A stretch of 41,432 bases of DNA. It comes from JANXSF01 sp043755435 (GTDB lineage Bacteria; Acidobacteriota; Terriglobia; Bryobacterales; Bryobacteraceae). This document shows, piece by piece, positions 1-9,364 of the stretch. Numbering within the stretch: position 1 is the stretch's first letter; each line of letters begins with the position of its first letter. Location: assembly GCA_043755435.1 (NCBI GenBank), contig JAYUSZ010000060.1, positions 1 through 41,432 of the forward strand, in the 5' to 3' direction. A program made the position numbers and the translations under genes. The notes beneath the pieces are model-generated. The model saw only the letters and a list, made by a program, of their open reading frames with translations, did not search any database and had not been told where the DNA came from.

Positions 1-1173
1 TTTGATTTTATGTGAATTGTCGTGGCTCGTGCCAGGCACGAGTGTCCCCGTTTGGCTCGCGATACCCAGATTCTCGAGGCATCTAAGTGCCGTTTTTGGT
101 TTGATGCGTTCCAGCGCTTCTGGAATGCTGACGCCTTCAGTTTTCAACGCGAAATCCATCAGTCCTCCGACTACTGTCCAAGTGGAATGATAGCGGATAT
201 AAACATCCGATTCCTTTGGATCTCCCCAGCTCCCGTCCGAGTTTTGTTGGCTCAGCAGAAAATTTTCGCCCTTGCGAATCAGTTCGTCCTTTTCGGTGAG
301 ACCGAAGGATTTCAGCGTATCCATATACTCTCCGAGAGTTTCCACATCCCTCGTTTCAATATTTTCCAAAAGATGATCTCGAAGAAATGCGTATTCCGCT
401 GGCAACCATTCTGGACGGAGCCGGTAAATTCCATAATCATTCAACGCGTAAACGATGTGAGTAACAGCGTAGGTGATGCTGGAGAACCCGTCATCCTGTT
501 TGCCGTGTGGACCACGATAGGGCCGCAGGATGGGAACATGCTGCGTTACATCGGCCAGCTTCGCACCCAGAATCACTCCGTAGCGTTCGCCAGAATAGGT
601 GGTAATAATGGCGTCGCACAGTAAGTCGTATGGGTCCTCGAACTTCAATTCCGTTGCGCACTTGGAACAAACCGTTGCGCCGCGCGCATTGCGCGATTTG
701 TCCTTGGGGCAAAGTTTGGGGAGGTCAACGGGGATGGGGTTGGAGGTGGGATCGAATCCTAGAAACTCTTCTGGCCGAAATTTGGCTGCTGCCTTCTTGA
801 GGGACTCCTTTATGTCTCCATTGCCTGGAATACCCAATAAATTGGCACTGTAATCAGCAAATACCCAATAGCTGATTGATCCGGTGGTGAAGCTTTCAGG
901 CAATCGAGGATTTTCCCGACGCCATCTTCTTGCACAATTCTGCCCCATGGCCCACGCTAGCTTCTTCAGTTTCGGATCAGCAGCTGAGGCGGAAATTGTA
1001 TAGAAGCACCAAAGGTAATCTTGCCCAAAATCAGAAAAGGCTTTGGCGTTCTTTGATGTTTTATAGATGAAGCGCAAGCCACGCTCAACAGCTTTCGCTT
1101 TACTCGAATCTTGTGAACCGGCTATCGCTGCGCCGAAAGTTGAGCCCAGGAATAGCCGCCGCGAAATCGGCAT
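1..1173 (-). CDS. Tat-exported terpenoid-cyclase-like toroid protein (partial, C-terminus beyond the window)
   Basis: The reverse strand is open from an ATG at 1173 to the window edge without a stop, giving 391 codons. The N-terminus has a twin-arginine signal (SRRLFLG, residues 4-10) followed by a small hydrophobic stretch, so export by Tat is likely. The C-terminal part contains a QQNSDGSWGD segment near residue 320, a QW-type repeat typical of the alpha/alpha-toroid fold of terpenoid cyclases and prenyltransferases. The middle has a cysteine cluster (C-x13-C-x2-C, about residues 163-180) that could bind metal. The ATG lies 2 bases after the stop of the DUF1501 gene, so it is the third gene of that operon. 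It probably is not a cyclase: such repeats are also found in exported proteins of Planctomycetes and Acidobacteria next to DUF1501/PSD1 pairs. Function unknown. Confidence 0.75.
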   Translation of the reverse strand, partial: MPISRRLFLGSTFGAAIAGSQDSSKAKAVERGLRFIYKTSKNAKAFSDFGQDYLWCFYTISASAADPKLKKLAWAMGQNCARRWRRENPRLPESFTTGSISYWVFADYSANLLGIPGNGDIKESLKKAAAKFRPEEFLGFDPTSNPIPVDLPKLCPKDKSRNARGATVCSKCATELKFEDPYDLLCDAIITTYSGERYGVILGAKLADVTQHVPILRPYRGPHGKQDDGFSSITYAVTHIVYALNDYGIYRLRPEWLPAEYAFLRDHLLENIETRDVETLGEYMDTLKSFGLTEKDELIRKGENFLLSQQNSDGSWGDPKESDVYIRYHSTWTVVGGLMDFALKTEGVSIPEALERIKPKTALRCLENLGIASQTGTLVPGTSHDNSHKIK

Positions 1174-1175
1174 GC

Positions 1176-2603
1176 TTAAGACAGGATCCCCTTCACCACA
1201 CGTCCGTGCACATCGGTCAGCCGATAGTGTCGACCTTGAAACTTGTAAGTCAGCTTCAAATGATCAACCCCAAGGCAGTGCATCATGGTGGCATGCAGGT
1301 CATGCACCTCAACCGCGTTTTCGGTGACGTTGTAACTATAGTCGTCAGTTTCACCGTAAGTCATACCGCCTTTCACCCCGCCGCCTGCGGCCCATAAAGA
1401 AAAGGCACGTGGATGGTGGTCGCGCCCATAGTTATCTTTGGTCAAGACGCCTTGCGAATATACGGTACGGCCAAACTCTCCGCCCCAAATTACCAACGTA
1501 TCGTCCAACATGCCGCGCTGCTTCAAATCGGTAATCAATGCAGCCGATGCCTGGTCGGTTTGTTGGCACTGCTTGCGAATTTCTCTGGGGAGATTGGCAT
1601 GTTGATCCCAGCCGCGGTGAAACAATTGAATGAACCGCACACCTCGCTCCGCCAATCGCCGGGCCAAAATGCAGTTGGCTGCATAAGTGCCAGGCTGGCG
1701 CGAATCGGGCCCATATAGATCGAAAGTGCTGTCAGGCTCTTTCGACAAATCCGTCAATTCAGGAACCGAGCTTTGCATGCGGAACGCCATTTCATATTGA
1801 GCGATGCGTGCGGCAATTTCTGGATCCTGATACTCATTCAACTTAATTTCATTCAGCTTGTTTAAGTCATTCAGGAAATGCCTTCGAGCTTCTGCGTTGT
1901 AGCCCTCTGGATTTGAAACATAGAGTACCGGATCCCTGCCGGAACGGAACTTCACTCCCTGGAATTTTGCCGGCAAAAAGCCACTACCCCATGCTCGATC
2001 GGCCAATGCTTGTGAATTCCCCAATCCTTGAGAAACCATCACAACGAACGATGGCAAATCCTGATTCACGCTTCCCAAGCCATAGCTGACCCACGCACCG
2101 GCGCTGGGTCTGCCTGCCAACTGAAATCCGGTTTGGAAGAAAGTAACTGCTGGGTCGTGATTGATAGCTTCCGTCACCATTGATTTGATAATGCACAACT
2201 CATCGGCTACCTTTGCCGTGTGCGGAATAAGTTCACTGAGCCAAGTGCCTGCCTTGCCATGACGCGCAAATTGGAACATGGTGGGGGCGGTGGGAAACTT
2301 GGTTTGGTATGCAGTCATCCCTGTGAGGCGTTGGCCCATGCGGATGGAATCCGGCAATTCGGTACCATGCGCTTGTGCAAGATTCGGCTTGTAATCGAAC
2401 AGATCCAATTGCGAGGGTGCACCATGTTGGAACAGATAAATCACGCGCTTCGCCTTGGCGGGGAAGTGCGGCAGACCGGGCTCCGCAGCTTTCACCGAAG
2501 TGCCCAGCAAGGATGCTAGCGCTGCGGCGCCTACACCGGTGGCACCTTGCTTGAAAAAATGCCGACGGGTTTGAAGTAACTTGTATTGTTCCAAAGGATT
2601 CAT
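1176..2603 (-). CDS. DUF1501 family protein (Tat-exported, sulfatase-like fold)
   Basis: This 475-residue protein starts with a Tat signal (RRHFFKQG from residue 13, then an Ala-rich hydrophobic run ending in VKAAEPG). The body matches the DUF1501 family, related to alkaline-phosphatase/sulfatase-fold enzymes. Recognisable family segments are YLFQHGAPSQLDLFDYKP near the N-terminus, GGEFGRT in the C-terminal half and HHPRAFSLWAAGGGVKGG further on. Members are exported and almost always paired with PSCyt1/DUF1549/DUF1553 proteins. The partner is directly upstream here, with a 5-base gap. Polymer or polysaccharide breakdown has been suggested for such pairs, but the substrate is unknown. The family call is firm and the reaction is not. 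Confidence 0.9.
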   Translation of the reverse strand: MNPLEQYKLLQTRRHFFKQGATGVGAAALASLLGTSVKAAEPGLPHFPAKAKRVIYLFQHGAPSQLDLFDYKPNLAQAHGTELPDSIRMGQRLTGMTAYQTKFPTAPTMFQFARHGKAGTWLSELIPHTAKVADELCIIKSMVTEAINHDPAVTFFQTGFQLAGRPSAGAWVSYGLGSVNQDLPSFVVMVSQGLGNSQALADRAWGSGFLPAKFQGVKFRSGRDPVLYVSNPEGYNAEARRHFLNDLNKLNEIKLNEYQDPEIAARIAQYEMAFRMQSSVPELTDLSKEPDSTFDLYGPDSRQPGTYAANCILARRLAERGVRFIQLFHRGWDQHANLPREIRKQCQQTDQASAALITDLKQRGMLDDTLVIWGGEFGRTVYSQGVLTKDNYGRDHHPRAFSLWAAGGGVKGGMTYGETDDYSYNVTENAVEVHDLHATMMHCLGVDHLKLTYKFQGRHYRLTDVHGRVVKGILS

Positions 2604-2608
2604 AGCCG

Positions 2609-5600
2609 CTATTCCTTGGTTACCGCTTCATCCAAATTCAACATCATGCTGGCTACAGCCATGTAGGCAGCCAAGTCTCCAGGCGGAATTGAATTCAACG
2701 CTGGGGCTTCTCCTAACTTTGCGAAACTGTCTGCTGACTCACCCTTGCTGGAAAAGTAGTCCAGGTGGAAGCGAAGGCTGTTGCGCAAGATTTCCATTTC
2801 GGCGGGAGCAGGGGAACGAGTCAAAAGCAGCTTGAACCCATAAGCCAGCCGATCATCGGGTGCATTGCCGCCTTCAGTAATCATTCGTTGTCCAATGAAC
2901 CGTGCTGCCTCCAGGAACGTCACATCGTTCATCAGATTCAAAGCTTGCAAGGGCGTGTTGGTGCGATTTTCGCGAACAACACAAGCTTCCCGATTGGCAG
3001 CATCAAAGGTGGCCATCATGGGTGGAGCCACCGTTCGTTTCCAAAATGTATAAAGGCTGCGGCGGTACAAATCGGGGCCCTTGGCTTGGCTATAATCCAT
3101 ATCCTGCATGATTAGCTCTTTCCATAATCCAGCTGGTTGATATGGTTTTACTGAGGGGCCGCCAAACCTTTCCATGAGCAGTCCTGAGGCCGACAAGGCT
3201 TGATCGCGCACCATCTCAGCAGGCAATCGAAACCTGGGTCCACGGGCCAATAGCCGATTGGCTGGATCTTTTTGCATCAACTCTCGAGTAGCCCTTGAAG
3301 ACTGCCGGTAAGTGGCTGATGTTACCATCAGTTTCTGCATCGCCTTCACGTCCCAGCCAGTCTGCACGAATTCAGTGGCTAACCAATCCAGCAATTCAGG
3401 ATGCGAAGGCCAATCACCCTGCTGGCCGAAATCTTCTGTGGTCTTCACTAGTCCGGCTCCAAAATACATTTGCCAATAACGATTCACGGCCACTCTTGCG
3501 ACCAAAGGATTTTCTGGCGAAACCATCCACTGCGCCAAGGTCAATCGGTTCGCTGGAGCACCTGCTGGCAAAGGGGGCAAAACTGCGGGCACGCCGGGCG
3601 CTACTAACTCACCAGGCTTGTCGTAAGCGCCACGAAGTAACAAATGGGTTTGCTTCGGCTTGGCACTTTCGGCCATCACCATAACGGTAGGGAAACTACG
3701 TTCCAATCGTTCCCGTTCCAAACGCAGTGCAGTCAATTGCCGCCAATTGTCCCGCACATCTTCAGGAGCCACATTGTCGAAATAATACCAACGCGCTTGA
3801 TTGGTTCCGGGACGGATAGGTTCAGCCATGGCGGCGACTTCCTCTGAGGAAACCACGCGATCATAAGTTCTTGCATCGTCAATCAATCCATGGAAATAAT
3901 TTTGTTTCCCCCAACCGGCACCTACTCGAAAGGGCTCTTTGTAAATTGCACCAGCATTGCGGAATGGCCGATATAGCGTGTCCAGAAGCACTTTCTTTTC
4001 TTGCGGCTTGCCGTCTAAATAGATAGCCGCTCCTTCAGCCATGCGCGATCCCGAGTAGCTTACCGCCACATGATGCCAGCGTTTGGGACTCATCACTGCA
4101 GCTGTTTCCATGCGCATTGCATCGTCCGCGTAGTTGCTGGTGATGTGGAAATGGAGCTTGCCGTGATCGGCATAAATTCCATAGCCTTTGCCGCGTTCCG
4201 TATCAGCCATGCGACTTAGTATTGCTCCGTGTGGTGTAGTGTCTGAATAGATCCATGCTGAAATAGTGAACCGGTCTTCAATGTCGAACAACCCGGCACC
4301 TTCCAGCTCCAAAGAGTTGGTGCCGTTCAGTTTTGCGGCTTTCGCGATTACGCCCTGTTCGAACTCAACTTTCCCGTTTGGCTTGACCGCAGTAACTTTT
4401 TCCAGGCCCGCTACTGGACGCCAGTACTCCCCTAGCTTACTGAAAGCGAATGCTTGATTGGCATACTTCTCAAACCCTTTTTCTCCCTCGGAGATTCTTG
4501 CCTGAAGTGCCGCCAACTGCGTCTGCTGTTGCATGGTTGGTGCGGGGATGAGGGGAGGCGAATTGCCATACTTCATTGCCCGGCCCAATTCAGGAACGTT
4601 GTTGAAATAAGCGAAAAACTGGTAGAACTCTTTCTGAGTGAAAGGATCATATTTATGGTTGTGGCACCTTGCACATCCAAGCGTCACTCCCATAAAAACG
4701 GTGGCCGTGGTTTCCAGCCGGTCTACAACATATTCCACCGCGTACTCTTCTGGAATGATGCCATCTTCCGTATTTGCCCGATGATTGCGGTTAAACGCAG
4801 TGGCGATTTTTTGATCCATTGTAGCGTTTGGCAACATGTCCCCAGCTATTTGATCGATCAGAAAACTGTCGTAACGCTGGTTCCGATTGAACGATGCAAT
4901 CACCCAATCGCGCCAGCGCCACATCTGCCGCTCGCCATCGAATTGATATCCGTTCGTATCGGCATAACGCGCTGCGTCTAGCCAACGGATGGCCATGCGC
5001 TCGCCGTATCGGGGCGATGCCAACAGGCGATCCACTACACGCTCATAGGCCCTTGGCGAAGTATCTTTGATGAAAGCGTCGAGTTCTGTGGGAGTGGGTG
5101 GGAGTCCGGTAAGGTCCATGGAAACTCTTCGAAGCAGCGTTGCTTTGGAAGCTTCTGGCGATAATTGCATTCCATCCTGCTGCAGGCGGTTCTTTATGAA
5201 GTAGTCGATTGGATTCCCAGCGGGAACCACGGCACGGTTAGGAGGCAGGAAGGCCCAATGTGCTTGCCACGGGGCGCCCTGAGCTATCCAGTTTTTCAGA
5301 GTCTCAATTTCTTTGGGGGCTAGAACATGCCCAGTGGATAATGGAGGCATTCTGCGGGCCGCCTTATCTGCAGTAATGCGACGGATCAGTTCGCTTCCAT
5401 CGGGATTGCCAGGGACTACGGCACGCCTACCTCCACCCAAGTCGGCTTTGGCCGCTTCCTCACGATCCAACCGCAACGGTATATTTTTAGCTTTGGCATC
5501 GGCCCCGTGACAAGCAAAGCATTTGTCCGAAAGAATCGGCCGCACATCGCGATTGAATTCTACAGTTGCGGCGGAAATAGAAAAAGCGAAAGTCGAATAA

Positions 5601-5617
5601 AGTACAATAGAGCGCAT
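2609..5617 (-). CDS. PSCyt1/DUF1549/LamG/DUF1553 cytochrome-like protein
   Basis: A 1002-residue exported protein and the first gene of the three-gene operon. A short signal peptide (about residues 1-17) precedes a cytochrome-c-like PSCyt1 domain with the haem motif CFACH (33-37). The DUF1549 domain (about 135-345) holds a second CxxCH motif, CARCH (315-319). A LamG/concanavalin-like module (about 415-600; FTISAWIYSD and HHVAVSYSG can be seen) is inserted before the C-terminal DUF1553 domain (about 690-960; NRYWQMYFGAGLVKT and NREACVVRENRTNTPLQALNLMND). This order is typical of the large planctomycete and acidobacterial proteins encoded with DUF1501. The LamG domain suggests carbohydrate binding and the two haem sites suggest redox chemistry. 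Substrate unknown. There is no strong ribosome binding site at the ATG, but it gives a complete signal peptide. Confidence 0.9.
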   Translation of the reverse strand: MRSIVLYSTFAFSISAATVEFNRDVRPILSDKCFACHGADAKAKNIPLRLDREEAAKADLGGGRRAVVPGNPDGSELIRRITADKAARRMPPLSTGHVLAPKEIETLKNWIAQGAPWQAHWAFLPPNRAVVPAGNPIDYFIKNRLQQDGMQLSPEASKATLLRRVSMDLTGLPPTPTELDAFIKDTSPRAYERVVDRLLASPRYGERMAIRWLDAARYADTNGYQFDGERQMWRWRDWVIASFNRNQRYDSFLIDQIAGDMLPNATMDQKIATAFNRNHRANTEDGIIPEEYAVEYVVDRLETTATVFMGVTLGCARCHNHKYDPFTQKEFYQFFAYFNNVPELGRAMKYGNSPPLIPAPTMQQQTQLAALQARISEGEKGFEKYANQAFAFSKLGEYWRPVAGLEKVTAVKPNGKVEFEQGVIAKAAKLNGTNSLELEGAGLFDIEDRFTISAWIYSDTTPHGAILSRMADTERGKGYGIYADHGKLHFHITSNYADDAMRMETAAVMSPKRWHHVAVSYSGSRMAEGAAIYLDGKPQEKKVLLDTLYRPFRNAGAIYKEPFRVGAGWGKQNYFHGLIDDARTYDRVVSSEEVAAMAEPIRPGTNQARWYYFDNVAPEDVRDNWRQLTALRLERERLERSFPTVMVMAESAKPKQTHLLLRGAYDKPGELVAPGVPAVLPPLPAGAPANRLTLAQWMVSPENPLVARVAVNRYWQMYFGAGLVKTTEDFGQQGDWPSHPELLDWLATEFVQTGWDVKAMQKLMVTSATYRQSSRATRELMQKDPANRLLARGPRFRLPAEMVRDQALSASGLLMERFGGPSVKPYQPAGLWKELIMQDMDYSQAKGPDLYRRSLYTFWKRTVAPPMMATFDAANREACVVRENRTNTPLQALNLMNDVTFLEAARFIGQRMITEGGNAPDDRLAYGFKLLLTRSPAPAEMEILRNSLRFHLDYFSSKGESADSFAKLGEAPALNSIPPGDLAAYMAVASMMLNLDEAVTKE

Positions 5618-5665
5618 CGGGTAACCATTGTTATCTTACCTCCGCTTGCACCTTTCGAGGATTGT

Positions 5666-6361
5666 TCACTTCAGTTGGGATCGCCAACGTTGAACCATGT
5701 CAGCACCGGTGGCGGTTTTTTCCAACTCAGCAAGTTCTTTATCGGCACTGCCGAGCGCTCCGCATCTTGCATAGGCAATGGCCGAAAGAAGGTGCGAATT
5801 CATCTTGCTTGTAGCTTCAATTTCTGCAAAAGCAGTTGCACCTGGTATTGCAAATTTTGTCCAATGCGAAACTGCGGCTTCCTTGCCCACTCCTGCGGTT
5901 ACTCGCCAATGGAACACTTCGGCTTGCGCCAATGGCTTTTTTGGGGTCCATTCGGTTTCCTCGACTTTTCCGCTTCGTTTCACTACGATGTCGCGATGAT
6001 CACGAATGAACACTTCATAGAAATTCGCGCCTGGTACTGGCTTCCAACGGAACTTCGGCACATCAGTGGTTGCCACAACTTTCACTGGCTCAAGAGGCAC
6101 CAGTTCTTCGTCTTTTACTGAGTCATAATCGTCGGTCAGAAGGTTTTTCAAATAATCGGGGACTGGGAACTTGGCACCGCCTAACAATCCAGCGATGGTT
6201 TGATTTTGTGAGGCGGTGAAACCATCACCACCAAGCAGGCTGCCTTGCGGGTCAAGCGAAAACTTGCGGGCACCATCTACCAGCAACACTTTGGGCGGTT
6301 GCTGGCAGGCGGTCGCACCAATCAATAATATGATGAAAAGGTTTCTAATTTGCAGAGTCAA
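5666..6361 (-). CDS. predicted lipoprotein with fibronectin-III-like segment
   Basis: This 231-residue protein begins with a short charged stretch, a hydrophobic run and the lipobox-like IGATAC, so the mature protein probably starts at Cys19. The middle (about residues 90-170) resembles a fibronectin type III or Ig-like beta sandwich (KFRWKPVPGANFYEVFIRD, FHWRVTAG). The C-terminal part is helical, with Ala-rich segments reminiscent of a TPR-like tail. The start is a TTG that overlaps the end of the tolC-like gene by 17 bases, so it is the last gene of the export operon and may be an accessory lipoprotein of that system. That role is inferred from position only. The start is uncertain because no clear ribosome binding site is visible. 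Confidence 0.65.
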   Translation of the reverse strand: MTLQIRNLFIILLIGATACQQPPKVLLVDGARKFSLDPQGSLLGGDGFTASQNQTIAGLLGGAKFPVPDYLKNLLTDDYDSVKDEELVPLEPVKVVATTDVPKFRWKPVPGANFYEVFIRDHRDIVVKRSGKVEETEWTPKKPLAQAEVFHWRVTAGVGKEAAVSHWTKFAIPGATAFAEIEATSKMNSHLLSAIAYARCGALGSADKELAELEKTATGADMVQRWRSQLK

Positions 6362-7634
6362 AAAAGCTCACCACGTTACCTCGTGCACCTGCTACTCGGG
6401 CACGAGCCATTAACATATCGTAACGCGCATGAATCTCTTCTTCCTCAGCTTGCGACAAATTACTTTGTGCCGTCACCACATCCAGGTTTGTGGTCAGCCC
6501 GGCTTCATATCGCAACTTCGCTAATTCCAGTGCTTCTTTTGCAGAATTGACAACTCTAAGACGAGTGGTCGCCGATGCTGACGCTCCTCGCCATTCAACA
6601 AAAGCCTGATTTACTTCCTGACGGATGGCAATCTCCACCTGCCGCTTTTCCTGGTCCAATAACTGCATCTTTAACAGTGCCTGTTTCACTTCAGTTTCAA
6701 TTCGGCCGCCTGTATAAACCGGAACAGTTATTGTGCCTCCCACTGCGTAAGTGGAAAGGCTTTCGTTAGGACCTGAACCTAAAACTCCATAGTTACCAAA
6801 CACGCTTAGTTTGGGCCATCGCTGTTTGGACGCTGCTTCAACTTCTCTCGCCAGTGCCTTTCTCTTTGCATCAAGGGAAAGCAGTTCGGCCCTGTTTGCC
6901 AAGGCCTGCCGAACAATTTCCTGAGGCTCGGTTTGCGTCATGCCTGCTGGTGCCACTTCCGATAGACTCACTAAATCTGGAGTGGAAAGCCCAATGTGCT
7001 GCATCAACAAGGTGACCAATACTTCCCGGTCGCGTGTGGCTTCAATTGCAAGGGCACGCTCTCTATCGGCCTGCTCTGTTGCTCTTGCCAAATCCAGCTT
7101 GTTCGCAGTTCCGGCATCTACTCTATCCTTCACTTGCTTCAACGAAGCCTCTGCGTTTTCAATCCGAGCCAGTGCGGCGCGATTTCTGGAATCAGCCTGT
7201 AGAGCTTCCAGGTAAGTAGTGATCACCAGCAATTGGGTTCGTTCCCGCAACGCAACTGCTGATTGCTCACTTTCCTTGATTCTTTCAGACGCTGCTTTGA
7301 TGTTGGCCCTCAAGGTTGCGTCGTAGACGGTAGCGGTCAAAACAGGCCGTGCATCGAAGGTTCGGTACGGGCCCACTCGTGCTGGAAATCCAGGGAAAAT
7401 CAATCCAATACCTTGCAGATTACTGGTTTGATAAGCAGCGCCAACGGAAACAGAAAGCTGGGGCCTCAAAGCTGTTTTGGCACGAAATGCCTCTAGTTCA
7501 GCGGCTGTTGTCAGCAACCTGGCCATCTGTACCGCTGGATTTGACTTAGCTGCCAAATCAACAGCTTCCTGCAATGTCAGCGCGAAGCCCGGCCAGACTG
7601 TTGCCAAACCCAGCATCAAAATACGACGCTTCAT
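6345..7634 (-). CDS. TolC-family outer membrane efflux protein
   Basis: The protein has 429 residues, close to the usual length of the family. It has a cleavable signal peptide (about 1-18, ending GFALT) and two similar halves rich in long amphipathic helices. The second half repeats features of the first: LAKLRYEAGLTTNLDVVTAQ corresponds to LKQVKDRVDAGTANKLDLARA, the duplicated helical hairpin of outer membrane efflux channels. It would form the outer-membrane and periplasmic exit duct for the ABC exporter encoded upstream. Its ATG overlaps the stop of the membrane fusion protein gene by 4 bases (ATGA), a sign of translational coupling. Confidence 0.9.
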   Translation of the reverse strand: MKRRILMLGLATVWPGFALTLQEAVDLAAKSNPAVQMARLLTTAAELEAFRAKTALRPQLSVSVGAAYQTSNLQGIGLIFPGFPARVGPYRTFDARPVLTATVYDATLRANIKAASERIKESEQSAVALRERTQLLVITTYLEALQADSRNRAALARIENAEASLKQVKDRVDAGTANKLDLARATEQADRERALAIEATRDREVLVTLLMQHIGLSTPDLVSLSEVAPAGMTQTEPQEIVRQALANRAELLSLDAKRKALAREVEAASKQRWPKLSVFGNYGVLGSGPNESLSTYAVGGTITVPVYTGGRIETEVKQALLKMQLLDQEKRQVEIAIRQEVNQAFVEWRGASASATTRLRVVNSAKEALELAKLRYEAGLTTNLDVVTAQSNLSQAEEEEIHARYDMLMARARVAGARGNVVSFFDSAN

Positions 7635-8674
7635 TTCGTCGTCCCCGACACATCAATGAAGGAGTCCACTCGCAAACCCATTGGTAAGAGTTGGCCAGCA
7701 TCCAATTCCATCAAAGCTTCCAGAACTTTCGTGTCAACGCGTTCCGTCGGATCATCCGTGCGCACATTCTTGCGGCCCAACTTCTGCCCAATACGAATCA
7801 AGTGTCCTGTAAAGTGTTGATCACCGTAAGCCTGTGCCGTAACCCAGGCCTTCTGACCCAAGTGAAGATGAGCAATATCGGCTTCATCCACTTCAATGCG
7901 CACCCGCAGAACCCGGCAATCGCCAAGGGTTACGATTGGTGTTGCATTGTTGGCGGAAACGCTTTCCCCAACCCTGCGATGCTTGCGCAATATGCGGCCA
8001 GATATAGGCGAGCGAATCACCGTTTTGGCTAACATTGCCTGCGACTCAGCCAATTGCGCCTCCGCACGCTTCACTGCAGCTTCAGCCTCACGTTTGTCTT
8101 CGTCGCGTGGACCCGCCACTACCAAGGCTGACCTTTCACTGACAGCATCAAGCCGCGCTGTTAGAGTGCGAACTTCACGGTCCGTGATATCGAATTCAGA
8201 TCGGGAAATTGCACCGCGATCAAGCAATGTTTTGCGGCGATTCTGTTCTGAAACCGCAAGGTCCAAAGCTGCCCGAGCCTCTCGAACCACTGCCGCCGAT
8301 TCAGCTCTTTCCTCTTTGCGCGATCCATTCGACAAGCGGTCCAACACTGCCCGGCGTTCTGTGATTACGGCTTGAGCTAAGGCCACGCGAGCGGCGAAGT
8401 CACTATTTTCAAGAATAGCCAGGGGCTGCCCTGCCTTCACATCGTCGCCTTCCTCCACCAGCATTTGCCGAATTCTGCCATCCAACTCGGGGCCTACCGT
8501 AATTTCTTCGCTCGCCGGTTCCACTCTCCCTGCAGCCGCAATCACCTTCACGTCTGTTTTCGGGTTCGTCGAACTTGCTGCCTCTACTTTCACGAATTGA
8601 TGTTGCATCATCATCCATGTTCCGGCCATACCTGCAAGGCCCAAAATTGCCACCGCCATAGTCGTCCTGTTCAT
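7631..8674 (-). CDS. HlyD/DevB-like membrane fusion protein
   Basis: A 347-residue periplasmic adaptor of an ABC exporter. It has an N-terminal membrane anchor (about 7-24) and a first lipoyl half (AAGRVEPASEEITVGPELDG, with GDDVKAGQPLAILEN about 77-91). A long coiled-coil hairpin (about 95-205) follows, then the second lipoyl half (TVIRSPISGRILRKHRRVGE) and a beta-barrel domain (VLRVRIEVDEADIAHLHLGQ). This layout matches the DevB subgroup of HlyD proteins, which join a DevC/DevA transporter to TolC. The ATG overlaps the stop of the ATPase gene by one base (TAATG). The cargo cannot be read from the sequence; DevBCA systems move glycolipids or other lipophilic compounds. Confidence 0.88.
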   Translation of the reverse strand: MNRTTMAVAILGLAGMAGTWMMMQHQFVKVEAASSTNPKTDVKVIAAAGRVEPASEEITVGPELDGRIRQMLVEEGDDVKAGQPLAILENSDFAARVALAQAVITERRAVLDRLSNGSRKEERAESAAVVREARAALDLAVSEQNRRKTLLDRGAISRSEFDITDREVRTLTARLDAVSERSALVVAGPRDEDKREAEAAVKRAEAQLAESQAMLAKTVIRSPISGRILRKHRRVGESVSANNATPIVTLGDCRVLRVRIEVDEADIAHLHLGQKAWVTAQAYGDQHFTGHLIRIGQKLGRKNVRTDDPTERVDTKVLEALMELDAGQLLPMGLRVDSFIDVSGTTK

Positions 8675-9363
8675 TAGTTCGCTCCCTTCACGATTGCTGC
8701 CTTCACCTCGCGCCCATCTTCAATATTTACGATGCGATTTGCATAGTGCAGAACCCGGGAATCGTGAGTAACCACAACCACTCCGCGGTTCTTTTCACTG
8801 GCCAAGCCGCTTAAAATATCCATCACGATTTTTCCAGATGAAGAATCCAGCGCCGCTGTCGGTTCGTCCGCAAGCACCACAGGCGGGTCACCGGCTAAGG
8901 CACGGGCAATCGCCACGCGCTGTTTCTGCCCTCCGCTCATGTCTGCCGGATAGCTGTTCAGTTTGTCGCTTAATCCAACTTTGTCCAGCAGTTCCGCCGA
9001 TTGCTTATGCGCTGCACTACCCCGGATGCCTTTCAAATTCAGGCCGATCTCAACGTTCTCTCTTGCCGTGAGTGCCCCAAACAGGTTGAAGCCCTGGAAC
9101 ACGAATCCAAAATTCTTCAAGCGAATGGCTGGTAGCTGTTTTTCCTTCAGTCCAACAACTTCTCTATCAAAAATCTTTACGCTCCCTTCTGTGGCTTGTA
9201 AAATACAACCCATGATGGATAGCAACGTGGTTTTTCCACTTCCGGATGGCCCCATCAACATCAGAATTTCTCCTGCTTTGACGTCCATATCCACACCCGC
9301 CAGGGCATGCACTGCCGCCGTTCCCTTGCCATAGCTCTTTACTAGATTTCTTATTTGGATCAT
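8674..9363 (-). CDS. ABC transporter ATPase, DevA/MacB-type
   Basis: From the ATG at 9363 the protein has 229 residues, the standard size of a single nucleotide-binding domain. The Walker A motif GPSGSGKTT is at 38-46, the Q-loop at about 90 (VFQGFNLF), the signature MSGGQ at 142-146, Walker B VVLADE at 162-167 with the following D-loop, and the switch His at 200. The sequence is closest to the LolD/MacB/DevA group. A longer reading frame upstream (to 9435) would overlap the permease gene and add residues foreign to the family, so the start at 9363, one base after the permease stop, is preferred. It energises the exporter formed with the neighbouring permease, adaptor and TolC-like channel. 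Confidence 0.93.
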   Translation of the reverse strand: MIQIRNLVKSYGKGTAAVHALAGVDMDVKAGEILMLMGPSGSGKTTLLSIMGCILQATEGSVKIFDREVVGLKEKQLPAIRLKNFGFVFQGFNLFGALTARENVEIGLNLKGIRGSAAHKQSAELLDKVGLSDKLNSYPADMSGGQKQRVAIARALAGDPPVVLADEPTAALDSSSGKIVMDILSGLASEKNRGVVVVTHDSRVLHYANRIVNIEDGREVKAAIVKGAN

Positions 9364-9364
9364 G

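Noticed and set aside
22..624. 200-codon open frame on the plus strand
   Set aside because: It is antisense to the Tat-exported toroid protein, which has a signal peptide and family-like repeats; the plus-strand translation has no recognisable features.
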